Shown here one piece after another: positions 34,052-46,189 of a stretch of DNA of 64,000 nucleotides. The stretch spans positions 54,753,622-54,817,621 of the forward strand of contig OX328124.1 of the NCBI GenBank assembly GCA_946811695.1. Reading direction: 5' to 3'. Both the position numbers and the translations under genes were made by a program. The notes beneath the pieces are model-generated. The model was not told the origin of the DNA and did no database searches. It worked only from the letters and a program-made list of their open reading frames with translations. The DNA comes from Gonocerus acuteangulatus. Taxonomy: Eukaryota > Arthropoda > Insecta > Hemiptera > Coreidae. How positions within the stretch are numbered: the stretch's first letter is position 1; each line of letters opens with the position of its first letter.

Positions 34052-36480
34052 CAGTCCAGTCAACGAACAGATGGGAATTTTTGGAACACAATTTTTGACT
34101 TCGTAACTTTGTTGGGACTGGATAGGAGGTGAACATATCAAAAGTCCTCGCCCGTAGCCTTTGTGCCGGGGGGAGGGGGGGGTTTAGAAGGTCCCATTTT
34201 TCGGGTTTTCACTTATATCTCGGAAACCCTGCGTCCTAGGGACACGACCATTCTATACCAAACGAAAGCTGATTAAATTTCCTTCTACTCCATAAAGTTT
34301 TTCGAGATATCTTTAGTTTTCGAAATATCCGCTCTTGAATGTCTGTCATTTTGGGGAAAAACACTTCTGCCGCATACTTTTTCCCCTTTTTGACGGGATA
34401 ACTCTTCAACGATGAACCCAAAAAATAAATAACAGTTATAGGGTTGTAAAGTATTGCATTCCCTTCAATAATATATATTACTTTGCTATTTTATGTATTT
34501 TCCTTCAAAAGTAAAAATAATTTCAGTGTTCATCGTGAAATCTGAAATTTAGCGACTAAAGGCTGATTCACGCTAGACCGTGTCGGGTCCGGGCTGGGCC
34601 ACGGCCGGGACACGGCGAAACAATCTCACCAGCATTTTCAATGACTCGTTCACGCTACAACGGGCCGGGTCCGTGTTTTATGCATGTGTGATAGCTGCAC
34701 CATGTCCCGGCCGGGCCCCGGCCCGGACCCGACACGGTCTAGCGTGAATCGATCTTAATAGTCCAGGTAACTAAGATTTATAGATGGAAATGTTTGGAAC
34801 ACAATTTTTTACTTCATAACTTTGTTTCGGCTAGTTAGGAGGTCAACATATCAAAAGTCCTCGCCCGTAGCCTCTGTGCCGGGGGGAGGGGGTTTAGAAT
34901 GACCCATTTTCGGGTTTTCACTTATGTTTCGGAAACCGTCGGTCCTAGAGACATGACCATTCTATAACAAATGTATGCTGATTAAATATGCTACAAGTTC
35001 AACTCAATAAAGTTTTTCGAGATATCTTTAGTTTTCGAAACATCCGCTCTTGAATGTCTGTCATTTTGGGGAAAAACACACTTTTTGCTCTTTTTGACCG
35101 GATAACTCTTTAACAATAAACCCAAAAAATAAATGTTGGCTATAGGGTTGTAGAGCATTCCATTAGCTTCAATAATATATATTACTTTACTATTTTTGTT
35201 TTTTCTTTCAAACATTATATACGCACTCACATGGTCTTAGCAAAACCATGGACAAGATCTTATCTAACTGAGTTTGAATAACTGGTCAATGGGCCCAATA
35301 TTATATATTTTGTGCTATATGATATATATATAGTGAATGCTGGACGCATGTACTCACTATATTTACATAATGGAGCATATTTTGGACTATACATTGGCTG
35401 GAAATGGTGAGAAATTGAAAGATTCATTGGTCAGTTGTCGCAAGATATCACGATGAACATTAAAACTGTTTTCACGTTTGAAGGAAAATACATAAAATAT
35501 TAAAGTTATATATATTCTTGAAGAGAATGTAATGCTCTACAACCCTATAAACGGCATTTATTTTTTGGGTTTATTGTTAAAGAGTTATCCGGTCAAAAAG
35601 AGCAAAAAGTGTGTTTTTCCCCAAAATGACAGACATTCAAGAGCGGATGTTTCGAAAACTAAAGATATCTCGAAAAACTTTATTGAGTTGAACTTGTAGC
35701 ATATTTAATCATCATACATTTTTTATAGAATGATCATGTCGCTAGGACCGACGGTTTCCGAGATATAAGTGAAAACCCGAAAAATGGGTCCTTCTAACCC
35801 CCCCCCCCCCCCCCCTCCCCCCCGGCACAGAGGCTTCGGGCGAGGACTTTTGATATGTTGACCTCCTAACTAGCCGAAACAAAGTTATGAAGTAAATATT
35901 GTGTTCCAAACATTTCCATCTATAAATCTTAGTTACCTGGACTATTAGTCGCTAAATTTCAGATTTCACGATGAACACTGAAATTATTTTTACTTTTGAA
36001 GGAAAATACATAAAATAGCAAAGTAATATATATTATTGAAGGGAATGCAATACTTTACAACCCTATAACCGTTATTTATTTTTTGGGTTCATCGTTGAAG
36101 AGTTACCCCGTCGAAAAGGGGAAAAAGTATGCGGCAGAAGTGTTTTTCCCCAAAATGACAGACCTTCAAGAGCGGATATTTCGAAAACTAAAGATATCTT
36201 GAAAAACTTTATTGAGTAGAACTTGTAGGAAATTTAATCAGCTTTCGTTTGTTATAGAATGGTCGTGTCGCTAGGACGCAGGGTTTCCGAGATATAAGTG
36301 AAAACCCGAAAAATGGGACCTTCTAAACCCCCCCTCCCCTCCCCCCCCGGCACAAAGACTACGGGGGAGGACATTTGATATTTTCACCTCCTATCCAACC
36401 CAAACAAAGTAACGAAGTCAAAAATTGTGTTCCAAAAATTTCCATCTATAACTGTTTTTAAGCATTCGTTGACTGGACTG
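34052..36480. repeat. 2.4-kb nested palindrome
   Basis: The left arm (34052 to about 35222) and right arm (about 35470-36480) are inverted copies; outer ends read CAGTCCAGTCAACGAA. Each arm holds two related units of about 450 bp, giving the order F1-F2-spacer-R2-R1. Shared blocks include TCGGGTTTTCACTTAT, a G/C run next to GTGCCGG, and TTTTTCGAGATATCTTTAG. No coding function is recognised. The left arm is longer because of the MITE at 34560. Confidence 0.92.
34560..34755. mobile_element. 196-bp MITE, Harbinger-like, with TAA duplication
   Basis: Long terminal inverted repeats of about 35 bp (core GATTCACGCTAGACCGTGTC) flank a GC-rich centre. TAA occurs at 34557-34559 and 34756-34758. The opposite palindrome arm has the empty site with a single TTA (35945-35947), so both boundaries are certain. 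A 3-bp TWA duplication suggests PIF/Harbinger; that assignment is inference. Confidence 0.88.
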
Positions 36481-38619
36481 TAGGAAGAGGAAGGAGACAA
36501 TCATTATTCATTTTCCAAGAATTTAATTTCCTCGGTTTACTAAATGGATGTAAGGAATTTAATAAGCAATAAAGAACAATAATGGAATAATACGTTACAT
36601 ACAGTATTGTATTATGCATTCGTAGCTTTGGCAAGAAGAGTTTTACGTATATGTGATAGAATTGACGTATAAAGAGTTTGTCGCATACATAACAGCTATC
36701 TAATCATTATATTAAAATGATTACTAATTGCTGATATTCAATTAAAAATTTTATTTTGTTTAGAGAATTTTGTCTATATATTGGCCTTCGCCTCTAAGTC
36801 AGACAAGTAGTTGGGCAGTAAGATGGAAGTCTAAGTCGCATTCAGTCTGAGTTTGTTTTAAAGTTAAGTTTTATTTGCAGTATTGGGTATTTCTTGTTTC
36901 GTATATGATCTATTCTTAGGCTAGGAACAATTTTTCCCTTCTTTTATATATTTTGCTTGAATTCCATTCATGCATTGTGATTGTGATTTCCCTTGTTACG
37001 TTGACTGTCGCGTCGTACCAAGAGCGCTGCAATTTTTACAGAACGAACCGCAGCAATGTTCAATTTCTCTGGTATGAACACTACACTGCCTTAGCTGTGT
37101 GGCATTTCATGCCCTAAAACACAGTGGCCTTAAAAGCATTATTCTTCCAGTGCAATGAATTAAACAATAGTTTCCATTGTATGCTTCATACAAAACATTA
37201 ACACTTACGTTCACAAACATAACAATCTTCATTTAGTCCAGAGAAAAGAGGGGATGAAATAAATAATTAAATAATAAATACATTTATTAAAGACGGAGGC
37301 AGAAAAAATGTCAAACTCCTTCCTAAATGGAGAGTAAGACATTTAAATTCGCCGGAAACATTTATAGATCGATTGATCCAATCTTCAGTGCTCTGGAATT
37401 TCTTCGCTAAGAATTGCTGAATCACGAGGGTCCTCCGCGCCTTCCAAAACTTAAGTGCTCGATAATCGAGGAACATCCTCCCTCTCAATCAGCCGTCAAT
37501 CAATTAACGACTGGAAACAAGGGCCGAGTTCTTCATATCCGTCAAGAAGACATCTCGGTGGATATGAGCTAAGGCGGCAAGGAAATTAAGCATTCGCCTT
37601 TGGGAGGATGAGCTGGAACGAGAAGATATTAATCACTCATGAAGACTTTCCTTGAGAGTCTGGCGGCTACATTTCAAGCGGCAATATTTTAATGTCAATC
37701 TTTATCATCTTAAGATCTTACTAAGAATTATTCAAGAACATTATGTTCATCCTAGATAAACTATAAGAACGTTCCTCCTCCCATTAAAGTATTAATTTAT
37801 TTTAAAATTAATATAATTTTTTCGAATTTTTAAGAAGTTATATTCGATCAAAGATAAAATGACAATATTAAATTGTAAGAAGCATTCATATTAAAATATT
37901 TCATATGGTTATATATTGTAATTCATATTTATATTTTATTTAAATTTTAACGTCCATTTATTATTAACTACGAATTTTAGGACGATAATTCATATTTTAA
38001 GGCTATTACAAAGTATGAGCATTTTGTATTATATTTATATATAGCTGTAGTAAATCATCAACAGCAATACGGAAATGCTGACTAGGATGTTTGATCCAAA
38101 AAAATAAAAAAATCGGGAATTAAATTTTAATACTCACTCCAAAAAAAATAAATACTGTACATGAAATATGTCTCTTGTATGAATGCCTAGACTAAATTTC
38201 TGGATTATAAGAGATATTTGTGATTATACAAGTAATTGACTAATTCAAGAAGATAATAAAAGACTTTCTTAGAGTGTTATTACTTTAAAAAAAATAATTA
38301 TTAAAAATATAATTTTTGTAATTTTTTATTGTTAACATATGTAGTGCGTAATATCAATCTTTCCTAAATAATCGAAATTATACTAAGCTAATAAAAATAT
38401 ATAACTCAAAACAAATCAACGATAATTATGCTTTAGAGAGAAGAGAGAAATCATTTATTTATAAAAATAATTGAAATATAAAATAAGTTCATTTATATGC
38501 TATTATCAATTTTAATGAATACCAGAAATTATTTTTAATTTTATTTCTTTCTAATGCCGTTTCTTAAAAATACAATAGAAGATAATGTTAGAATCTCAGG
38601 AGACACAAGGAGTTCCCGC
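36481..38619. other. no recognised gene
   Basis: 37260-37700 is GC-richer and looks non-repetitive within this window, but has no convincing frame. The rest is very AT-rich. Confidence 0.5.
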
Positions 38620-38720
38620 AGGGGCGTATATAGGAAATAATTTCGGGGGGCTGAGACCATTTGGGGGTTAAATATTTTTTCTGAACTAAGTGATTTTATT
38701 TAATTTATTTTTAAGGTTTT
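38620..38720 (+). repeat. fragment of a dispersed TE, copy 1
   Basis: Begins near CAGGGGCGTATATAGG and continues with a GGGGGGCT run and CTGAACTAAGTGAT. The reverse complement of 56300-56420 shares CTGAACTAAGTGATC and AATTTATTTTTAAGG. CAGGGGCGTA-type ends occur in hAT elements; the class is a guess. Confidence 0.5.
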
Positions 38721-40130
38721 TATGAAACCCTTTTACTGATTAAATCCACATTCAGTTCATCAAAACATAAATTTGAAATAAAGTTTAAAGTCATAAGACA
38801 ATAAAACTTCCTTTTTTATTTATTTTTGTCTCTCTAATTTTTAAATAAAAGCCGGTTTTCTAGGAAATTTTGCAGACGAATGGTCGCAATCCACTTATCA
38901 TGATTTCTAAACCCTTTTAGATCATTGTATATAGTTGATCTAATTGTAAGTTGTGTACTTTTGTGTCTCAAAGAATTAGATTTTATATAAGTGTGCATAT
39001 ACATTTATGTATTTGAAAATAATAAATTTTTTAGAGAATAGTATTTCTGCTTGTTATTTTGTTGTAATAAACGCGACAATGTACATTGCCACCACGACTA
39101 ATGGGTTTTCCCCAAAGTGAGTACAAAACGCGCATAGAGAAAGCTTTATTCCATAATACCCATGCATCCATAGTAAGTAATAAAGGTATGCAAGGAATGA
39201 TATCCTATTCGAAAACCATAAAACTTGAATAGGAGCGAGAGCATGTGATAGAGCCGTTAGGGAGTTCCTGGGGAACGAGGGTTCTGTAAATGAGTCCATT
39301 TATATTAATGAAAACTGTTCTGAGTCATTCGGCGCAATCCGCTTCTAGGGGCAGAAAAATCAGCGAGTTGGCGTGTGGTCTGAGGGTAATGCAGACGGGG
39401 CGAGGGTAGCCTCATTGAGGCATTAGCCTCATCTCTAAGTAAAAGTAAACATTGGTCTTTTATTTATTTTTAGCGCATTCTTTTAACAAATAATATAAGC
39501 ATATTCAAAATAAAATGCTATTTCAATTTTGTTTTAAGAAAGCTTTATCAAGAAATGACCAATGTCGGGGTTTGGTCATGAATACACATTTTAAAATAAA
39601 TAAGCAAACCGAGGCCGTGAAGAGAGGAAGAACTGATTAGGTTAAAAGTCACTTAATCTCTCAAGATAGGCAATAAAAGCTCAATATGCCTTATTTTCAA
39701 TTTTATTGGAGTTATTAGAAAACATATTTCTTTTAGAGGATCGGCTATATTTTTTTAGAAAGTCGAGGGGAAAAAATACCTCAGGCATGTATCACCCGTT
39801 CATTACCGACCTCTGTAAGGGCCTACAAAAAAACATTTTTAATTTAAAACAATAAAATTTAAATCGCACGAACCTCATTTGATTTAAAGATATCAAACTG
39901 CGGTTTGCAAGGGTTTTGCTATTTAATTCCCTTCAAAATAATGTGCATAATAATGAAGGTCATGTCCTAACCCCAACATTTCATCTAGCGCCGAGCGCAC
40001 ATGCGAGGAAAAAATATGTTAATGGTAGACGTACATTTAGAAAGCTCAGGTCAACGTTTAGCCCTTCAACGTTTACCTCTGGCATTTTTTCTCAGACCGA
40101 CCGATCGGCCGCAAAATTAGTTTGAGCCGT
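38721..40130. other. no recognised gene
   Basis: AT-rich with scattered short frames lacking domains. Confidence 0.5.
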
Positions 40131-40166
40131 CTTATTTAAGACACCCTGTATATGTGTGGGTGTGTG

Positions 40167-40233
<67 letters not shown>

Positions 40234-40245
40234 GGTGTCTCCAAA
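40131..40245. repeat. (TA)n microsatellite between inverted AGACACCCTGTA words
   Basis: AGACACCCTGTATAT at 40139 and ATATACAGGGTGTCT at 40225 bracket about 30 TA units. The same acagggtg word abuts TA tracts near 53765. This suggests a small foldback unit with an AT centre. Confidence 0.7.
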
Positions 40246-40532
40246 ATAAACGGCTAAACTTCGGGAATAGATGCAATAATGAAAAAAAATTTATATATCT
40301 TTGGCATAGATCTCGTTTTTCTTCGTTTCCGAGAAAAACACAAAAAAATGAAAAACAATTGTGAAAATGCATTCTTTCATAAAGCGTATACAAAAATCAA
40401 TGAAAGTATGTATATATTTTATCACCTCCCCTACCCTCCCACCTCCTTCCCCAAAGAAACAACAAAAAATATTCTTGGCCGAAGAAATGAAATGACGGCT
40501 TGTAAAGCTGTAAGTTCAACATAATTGAAAAT

Positions 40533-40562
40533 GGCTACATTTCTTCGGAGGAAAGTATAAAA
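40533..40562 (-). mobile_element. X-type 5' end remnant
   Basis: The reverse complement reads ACTTTCCTCCGAAGAAATGT then AGCCATT, close to the X 5' hairpin end. No further X sequence follows. Confidence 0.5.
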
Positions 40563-40662
40563 CACAAAACTAAAATAAAAAACGTTCAATTCTTGAATAA
40601 ATAAAATTTCAACTCATAAAAAGGTTTAACATTTAAAACTGGACGCAAACATAATTATAAAA

Positions 40663-41287
40663 TCATAATTTCTTCTTCCAATAATTCTTAACTATATTGA
40701 TAGTTAAAAACTGTCCAAAGCTTTCGTCTTTTGCAGGAATACAGGCATCAAATCGCACATTGACTGATTCCATAGCATTTTTGCTTTCATTCCTATGCTG
40801 TTGCCAGGCCCATCTGATGCTATGGATGAGGCCTTACCTTGTGCCAATGGGCTCCCTAAGGACCAAATCTTTAATGAGGCCCCATGCGTAGAAATCCAAG
40901 AGTATCAGGTCTGAAAATTGAGCCGGCCATGATAGATACAGAGATGGGCATAATTTTATTTATAACTAAAAATACGAATTTATTCGTACTTCATATATTT
41001 GTGAATACGAATATAAATAAATTCGTATTCATAAGTATGAATACGAATTTATTTTTATTCACATATATTAAATATAAAAATACAAATAAAATTTTATTCG
41101 CAAATTTTCCTGCGAATACAAATAAAATACAGAAAAAATTGTAAATAATCACAAAAAATGTGAATATTTACAAAAAATCGAGTGATTACAAAAAAATCAT
41201 ATTAAAATATACGAATACAAATTTATTCACATTGTAATTTGTGAATAAAAATGTATTCACAATAAAATTCGCAAATTAATTAAAAAT

Positions 41288-41350
<63 letters not shown>

Positions 41351-41870
41351 GAAGACCCCTACCTTCAATAACTTTCTTAATGTCATCTTAATACGAATAA
41401 TTTTATTCGTATATTTTAATGTGATTTTTTTTGTAATCACTCGATTTTTTGTAAATATTCACATTCTTTGTGATTATTTACAATTTTTTCTGTGAATTTA
41501 TTTGTATTCGCAGGAAAATTTGCGAATAAAATTTTATTAGTATTTTTATATTTAATATATGTGAATAAAAATAAATTCTTATTCACACTTATGAATACGA
41601 ATTTATTTATATTCGTATTTACAAATATATGAAGTACGAATAAATTCATTTATTTATAAATAAAATTATGCCCATCTCTGGATAGATAATGCCCAAGGAA
41701 TTTCGGACAACCCTCTCGTAGTGGGCTGGACAACCGTCGATTTGTAACCAGCTTCCCAATCTTTTTGCCAGAGGACTTTCCCCAAGAATAACAACAGGTA
41801 AAAGTGAAGTTTCACGCCCTCCAAACCGATTTCTTTAACACTTTTCACAACAATGTATTTTGATGCACTA
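40663..41870 (-). pseudogene. mariner-superfamily transposase C-terminus, split by a MITE
   Basis: Upstream part (41690-41870, reversed): GVKLHFYLLLFLG, then WLQIDGCPAHYERVV with the second catalytic Asp in the DGCPAH motif. Downstream part (40929 to 40663): WPAQFSDLILLDFYAWGLIK, the third acidic site, then ESVNVRFDACIPAKDE and a stop at 40663. One in-frame TAA follows REPIGTR, and a frameshift lies near the MITE. The hAT-type MITE at 40939-41680 separates the two parts. The family resembles insect transposases with WPARSPDLTPLDFF motifs. Dead copy; the N-terminus is not found. Confidence 0.85.
40931..41688. mobile_element. hAT-type foldback MITE with perfect 8-bp duplication
   Basis: GATAGATA flanks the element at 40931-40938 and 41681-41688. 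Ends are CAGAGATGGGCATAA and its complement, the classic hAT terminus. The 742-bp body (40939-41680) is a long palindrome of GAATACGAATTT-like words. Its centre contains a run of about 57 T (41291-41347). No coding capacity. It interrupts the mariner relic. Confidence 0.95.
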
Positions 41871-42494
41871 AACACGAATACGTTAAAAAAAAAAACTAGG
41901 AAAGAAGTTATTAAGCACTAAAGTTCACTGTTAGGAAGGTTATAAAACTAGGCGTCAATAGCGTATTTGTAAACACGCGCATGCGCATATATGTAACATT
42001 GGGAAACAGAACTCTCATTTGAAATGTTCATAAACCATTTATTCAAAAATATTGTTAATTTTATGGGCATCCTCACCCGTCATCACCTGACGCTTAAGGG
42101 CATACGGGCTATGCGTTTCCGCTCGCATTAAAATTAAATTAAAATTAATAGAATTCTATGAATTTTAGCGAGTTGGATTGACTGGGGTTTTGTTATCTCC
42201 TTGAGCGAGCGTAGCGAGGTATGCCTTAAAGTAGGAGCGTAGGTATGCCTTAAAGTAGGAGCGTAGGTATGCCTTAAAGACGTCATTTATGCCTTAAAGT
42301 CGTCACAAATTTAGTTGTTTACATTAGCTCTCATAACGCGGATAACAGTGAACTTTAGTTCTTAATAACTTCTTTCCTAGTTAAATGCGAAGGTTTTTTT
42401 TTTAACCTATTCGTGTTGGTGCATCAAAATACGTTATTGTACAAAATTTGAAAGAAATCGGTTTGGAGGGCGTGAAACTTCACTTTTACCTAAC
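41790..42494. repeat. inverted duplication of the mariner relic's 5' part
   Basis: 41790-41940 and 42340-42494 are reverse complements (GTGAAGTTTCACGCCC / GGGCGTGAAACTTCAC, CACTAAAGTTCACTG / CAGTGAACTTTAG). The spacer is about 400 bp. Confidence 0.85.
42213..42303 (+). repeat. 24-bp tandem repeat
   Basis: TAGGTATGCCTTAAAG plus TAGGAGCG, three copies followed by shortened ones. Confidence 0.9.
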
Positions 42495-42712
42495 AACATT
42501 TTACTATCGAGGAATGCGTGGAGAGACTGCGTTAAGTCGAGCCGTAGCAGGAGTGTTTTCCAATTTTTCATTGAATTATCTTTTGCATGATTTATTTTGC
42601 ACCCAGTTTTGACTTGAAATTTTGAGGGGAGAGTTCAAAAACATTTCAGGGTAGTAGAATAATTGTAATCCAAAATTTACACATAAATTGAAATGTTTTT
42701 AAATAAAATTTC

Positions 42713-43028
42713 AGTCCCAATTCGCATACTTGGTCTCATGTTAATCCTTATGCCTTGTGAAGATCACGCAATCAGTATCAGCTCCAAGTTAACATGTGGT
42801 GTGGGATTTTGGACGAATATCTTCTTCAGCCAATCGTGATTCCCGACAGGTTCGATTCAACATATTTTTAAAGCTCCTTCAACACGATCGACCTTTTGCA
42901 TTGGAAGACGTTCCGCTTGCACATAGATTCATGGTTCCTGAGGATTGCTGCCCTGCAAACAGCTGCAGTGCTGTTAGACAGTGGATGGATCCACTGTCCA
43001 AGTTGATAAAGGTCCAACAGGTATATTA
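42713..43028 (+). pseudogene. mariner-superfamily transposase fragment
   Basis: First frame from 42713: SPNSHTWSHVNPYAL, a stop, then VNMWCGILDEYLLQP and IPDRFDSTYF, matching the N/HYWSxENPHA and VNVWCGI blocks of insect DDE transposases. After a stop and frameshift near 42870 a second frame gives FLKLLQH, then FALEDVPLAHRFM and AVRQWMD, matching the LLEDVPL segment. This is the region upstream of that preserved in the reversed relic at 40.7-41.9 kb. The catalytic DGAPAH motif is scrambled. Dead. Confidence 0.78.
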
Positions 43029-43793
43029 GCAAATATTTTAGTGTCAACTACATCGTGTAAACGATAAATGAATGAAAATTTGTAAAACACAAAATGTAGC
43101 ATATCTCCCAAATGAAAAACGATTCCAATCATTTCAGTTACTTTTTATTGCTTCCGGACTGGACAATGTATTCCCAAAATTTAGCCTATAAAAAATGAAT
43201 AATTTTTTATTTCTTAACACATGGTATTTGAAAGTAACAAAATTACATTCCACATTTTTTTGAAAAAAGGAGCCAATCGTTCAATTTATCCCTCAATAAA
43301 ACTCCACTTAATTTAATGCTTACTAAATGTAGAAGTTTTCGTGTAAGTATTGAATCTGTAGTCCGTTAGGGGGCTGAGGGAAAAAATTACGAAAAAACTC
43401 TGATTCATTGATGAAGACAGAATTGCGTTATTGGACGTCCAGAAAGTATCTTTTAATAATGGTTTTAGTGACATAAATTACTGTTTTTTTTAAGGAAATC
43501 TTATCTATTTTATGATGGCATATTGAGAATTTAATTATCTTGAATATTTTTTGAGCAATTCTTTCTTATTCATTAAAAAACATGACTACGTAAAAAGAAA
43601 TACTTATCCATTTCTATTATAAAAATGTAAGTTATTTACTGATGACGTTTTGCCTCATAATATTTTTTGTATTATGTCTTTTTAGATGGAAATCATTTGA
43701 CAAAGTAGCAATTACAATAAGGAACATGGTGTAGCTTCTGAAATTGATTTATCTTAACCCTAAAATTTTTAGCATGCTTTTTAGTTTGCACTA
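43029..43793. other. no recognised gene
   Basis: AT-rich, nothing recognised. Confidence 0.5.
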
Positions 43794-44104
43794 CCAGGGT
43801 GTTGTACCGCTGACCACGACTGGGTGTTGATCCTTTGACCAGGTCAAAGGTACAACACACCTGAGTAATTTTTTGAGAATTTAACTTTTATGTTTTTCTG
43901 CAACATATTTTTAAAAAATACTTAATATTGATTGCTTCAATTGTTCAAAGAATTTAAAAAATAATAAATGAAATATGTTTAAACTGACTTTATCAATCAG
44001 TTGTAAGACCTCATCGAAAAGCTCATGCAAGGAAAATGTCAAATAGGTGCGGCCTAAAGGGAAACCTCGTACAGATATTCCTGAAAAGCTAATTATTGAA
44101 GGCG

Positions 44105-44163
<59 letters not shown>

Positions 44164-44970
44164 GAAAGCACCTCCCTAAACATAAGACACCACATACAAA
44201 TAAACCCCTTCCAAAAAAAAATTGTAAATAAAAAGAAAATTATTCAGATTCTGATGCTGATACCGAAATTTCTTCAGGAGAAAGTGACGTTGATTCGTTT
44301 GATAAATGACGTGAGTTAAGTCGATGACCAGTAACAATTTGAAAAATATTATTTGGAAATTTTATACTTGTTAAAAATAAAAGTAAAAAGACTATTACAT
44401 ATTTAGACGCAGAGATTTGTGGTATTAAATGTCCAATGTCTTAGGTCCAATATTTGAAAAAACAAACTTTAAATGTCAAGTTTAGGAGAGAAGATGTAAT
44501 TTGTGTGATATTGATGTTGAAGACCATACCCTACTATTGCTAGTGGATCTGCTTGACAGTTAAAACGTTTATCGATTGCACAGAATTTTTCAGCATATTA
44601 AGCATAACATAATATCAAAAATAGCTTTTTTATTATGCTTACATCCTTGTCCTGTATTTATTGAACTTTCAATTAATTACGATATTACTGAATACAATTT
44701 TTTGTCTGCACTGCTGTGTTGTTTTTACGTGGTCAGAGGTACAACACCCCATGGTCAAAGGTACAACTACATGTTGTACCTTTGACCACTGTACGATTAT
44801 TTTTTTAAAAATTAATAAAAAATATTAAATGTAAAGCTAGAACCTTGAAAAAATTACATATGATAATCAATAGAATTATAATTACAATGGAATAAAAAAA
44901 TGAATTTAGCTTTAATATTCAACCAAAAAAAAATTCAATTTTGCAAAGTGGTCAAAGGTACAACACCTTC

Positions 44971-44973
<3 letters not shown>
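43794..44973. mobile_element. pogo/Tc1-like DNA transposon remnant
   Basis: Terminal inverted repeats share GGTGTTGTACC and TGACCAC, lie at 43797-43822 and 44947-44967, and are flanked by TA on both sides. The same word recurs subterminally in both orientations (43848, 44729, 44754, 44770), as transposase-binding repeats often do. The interior has a run of about 57 A (44105-44161) and decayed coding. The TA duplication and coding hints favour the Tc1/mariner/pogo group. Confidence 0.65.
43985..44309 (+). pseudogene. decayed pogo-like transposase end
   Basis: RPKGKPRTDIPEKLIIEGE (44050-44103) resembles the TDTPEK-type segment of pogo/jerky-like transposases. After the A run, another frame gives YSDSDADTEISSGESDVDSF and a stop at 44307-44309, an acidic serine-rich tail common in that group. 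The frame changes at least once across the poly-A. The call rests on short motifs. Confidence 0.4.

Positions 44974-45025
<52 letters not shown>
44974..45025 (+). repeat. (TA)n microsatellite
   Basis: About 25 TA units between the pogo-like element and an X fragment. Confidence 0.95.
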
Positions 45026-45027
<2 letters not shown>

Positions 45028-45098
45028 TTTGGGGGGTGGTCATTTTCGGTATGCAGTAGGTAGGATCTTTCGGAAAGTGTTAAAAACATTTTCTTATT
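45026..45098 (-). repeat. X 5' fragment, reversed
   Basis: TGGTCATTTTCGGTATGCAG then TAGGTAGGATC matches the reversed X segment next to its microsatellite. Confidence 0.65.
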
Positions 45099-45304
45099 TT
45101 CTTTGCTCTCCCGTCGGCATCGGGAACGTCATTTAGTTACTAAATATATCGAAATCTACTAAGCATAGATAGGGGTGAGATACTATAGTTTATTTGTCTT
45201 ATGATTTTTTCTCAAGTTGAAGATCCGGAGGTCAAAAACGTATTAAAGCACCTTTGCATTTGATCAGCACTTTAGCAAAAATCGTTTTGTTTTTGTTTTG
45301 TTTT

Positions 45305-45365
45305 TTCAATTCTTCTAATACATAACGTTTCGGCTTTACGCCATTTTCAACTAGAAGAAAAATCA
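45305..45365 (-). mobile_element. PLE tail remnant
   Basis: The reverse complement has TAGTTGAAAATGGCGTAAAG then CCGAAACGTTATG, resembling the GAAACGTT segment of the hammerhead-bearing tails. No coding nearby. Confidence 0.45.
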
Positions 45366-46189
45366 AGGTTAGTTTTATTCTATAAAAAAAAATTTTATTA
45401 CGTCATTTAACAAACCTCGGGCCGAAATTTCGTAATTACACAAAATGTTTTTAAAAAATATATTCTATATTTTACAAAATGGACTTCTTTCTGTTTCCTA
45501 CCAGGATAATGTTTTAGCAAAATATATCATATATTGTTGTTATATATTGCTAAATATATGCATGCTGATCTGATGGATAATATATGAGATACATTATGTT
45601 GAGGGAAAGTGGGGGAAGCTCCTATTTTATCCATTATACATATTCAGCATGTAGATTTCCTTGCCTTCTGAGAAATATAGCAGCAACAGGAGTTATCTTC
45701 TTTGATACCCTTCGCCTCCTTATAAATACAGATCCATATCTAGCCCTTCCAAAGCATGCTCAGATACGTTTTTTGACATCGATTCTACGACTCAAGCATT
45801 ATCATAATTTTTTTAACATAATTTTCTCCATTCTGATTTGTATGTTTAAGCAACACAAACTGAAAAAACAAAACATCCCAGGTAAACACAAAATTATTAT
45901 TGAAATCTATATTTACTTGGAGTAGATGTTTTTATTATGTTAAAATATATTTTCAGAGAGTTTAAAAATCTCCCTACATATTATGAATAATATAAACATG
46001 ATTCATCAAATGAAATATGAGTATATTAGTTTCAAAAAAACATACGAATTTAAATTTCAAATGATTTTTTTTTTCTTTTTACTGTGTTTTTTTAGTTCGT
46101 TAACTTAAACGAAAACCATTTGCAACTTCGCAGTTTTGCTGCCTCTTAAAAGTTACCGCTCTTTGAATTTGGTTATGTATATTCACCTT

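Noticed and set aside
37260..37700. Host exon in the GC-richer patch
   Set aside because: Only a 73-codon frame without recognisable motif; splice signals cannot be judged without homology.
44047..44319. Poly-lysine or poly-phenylalanine proteins over the A57 tract
   Set aside because: Homopolymer translation; only the short motifs on each side were used, at low confidence.
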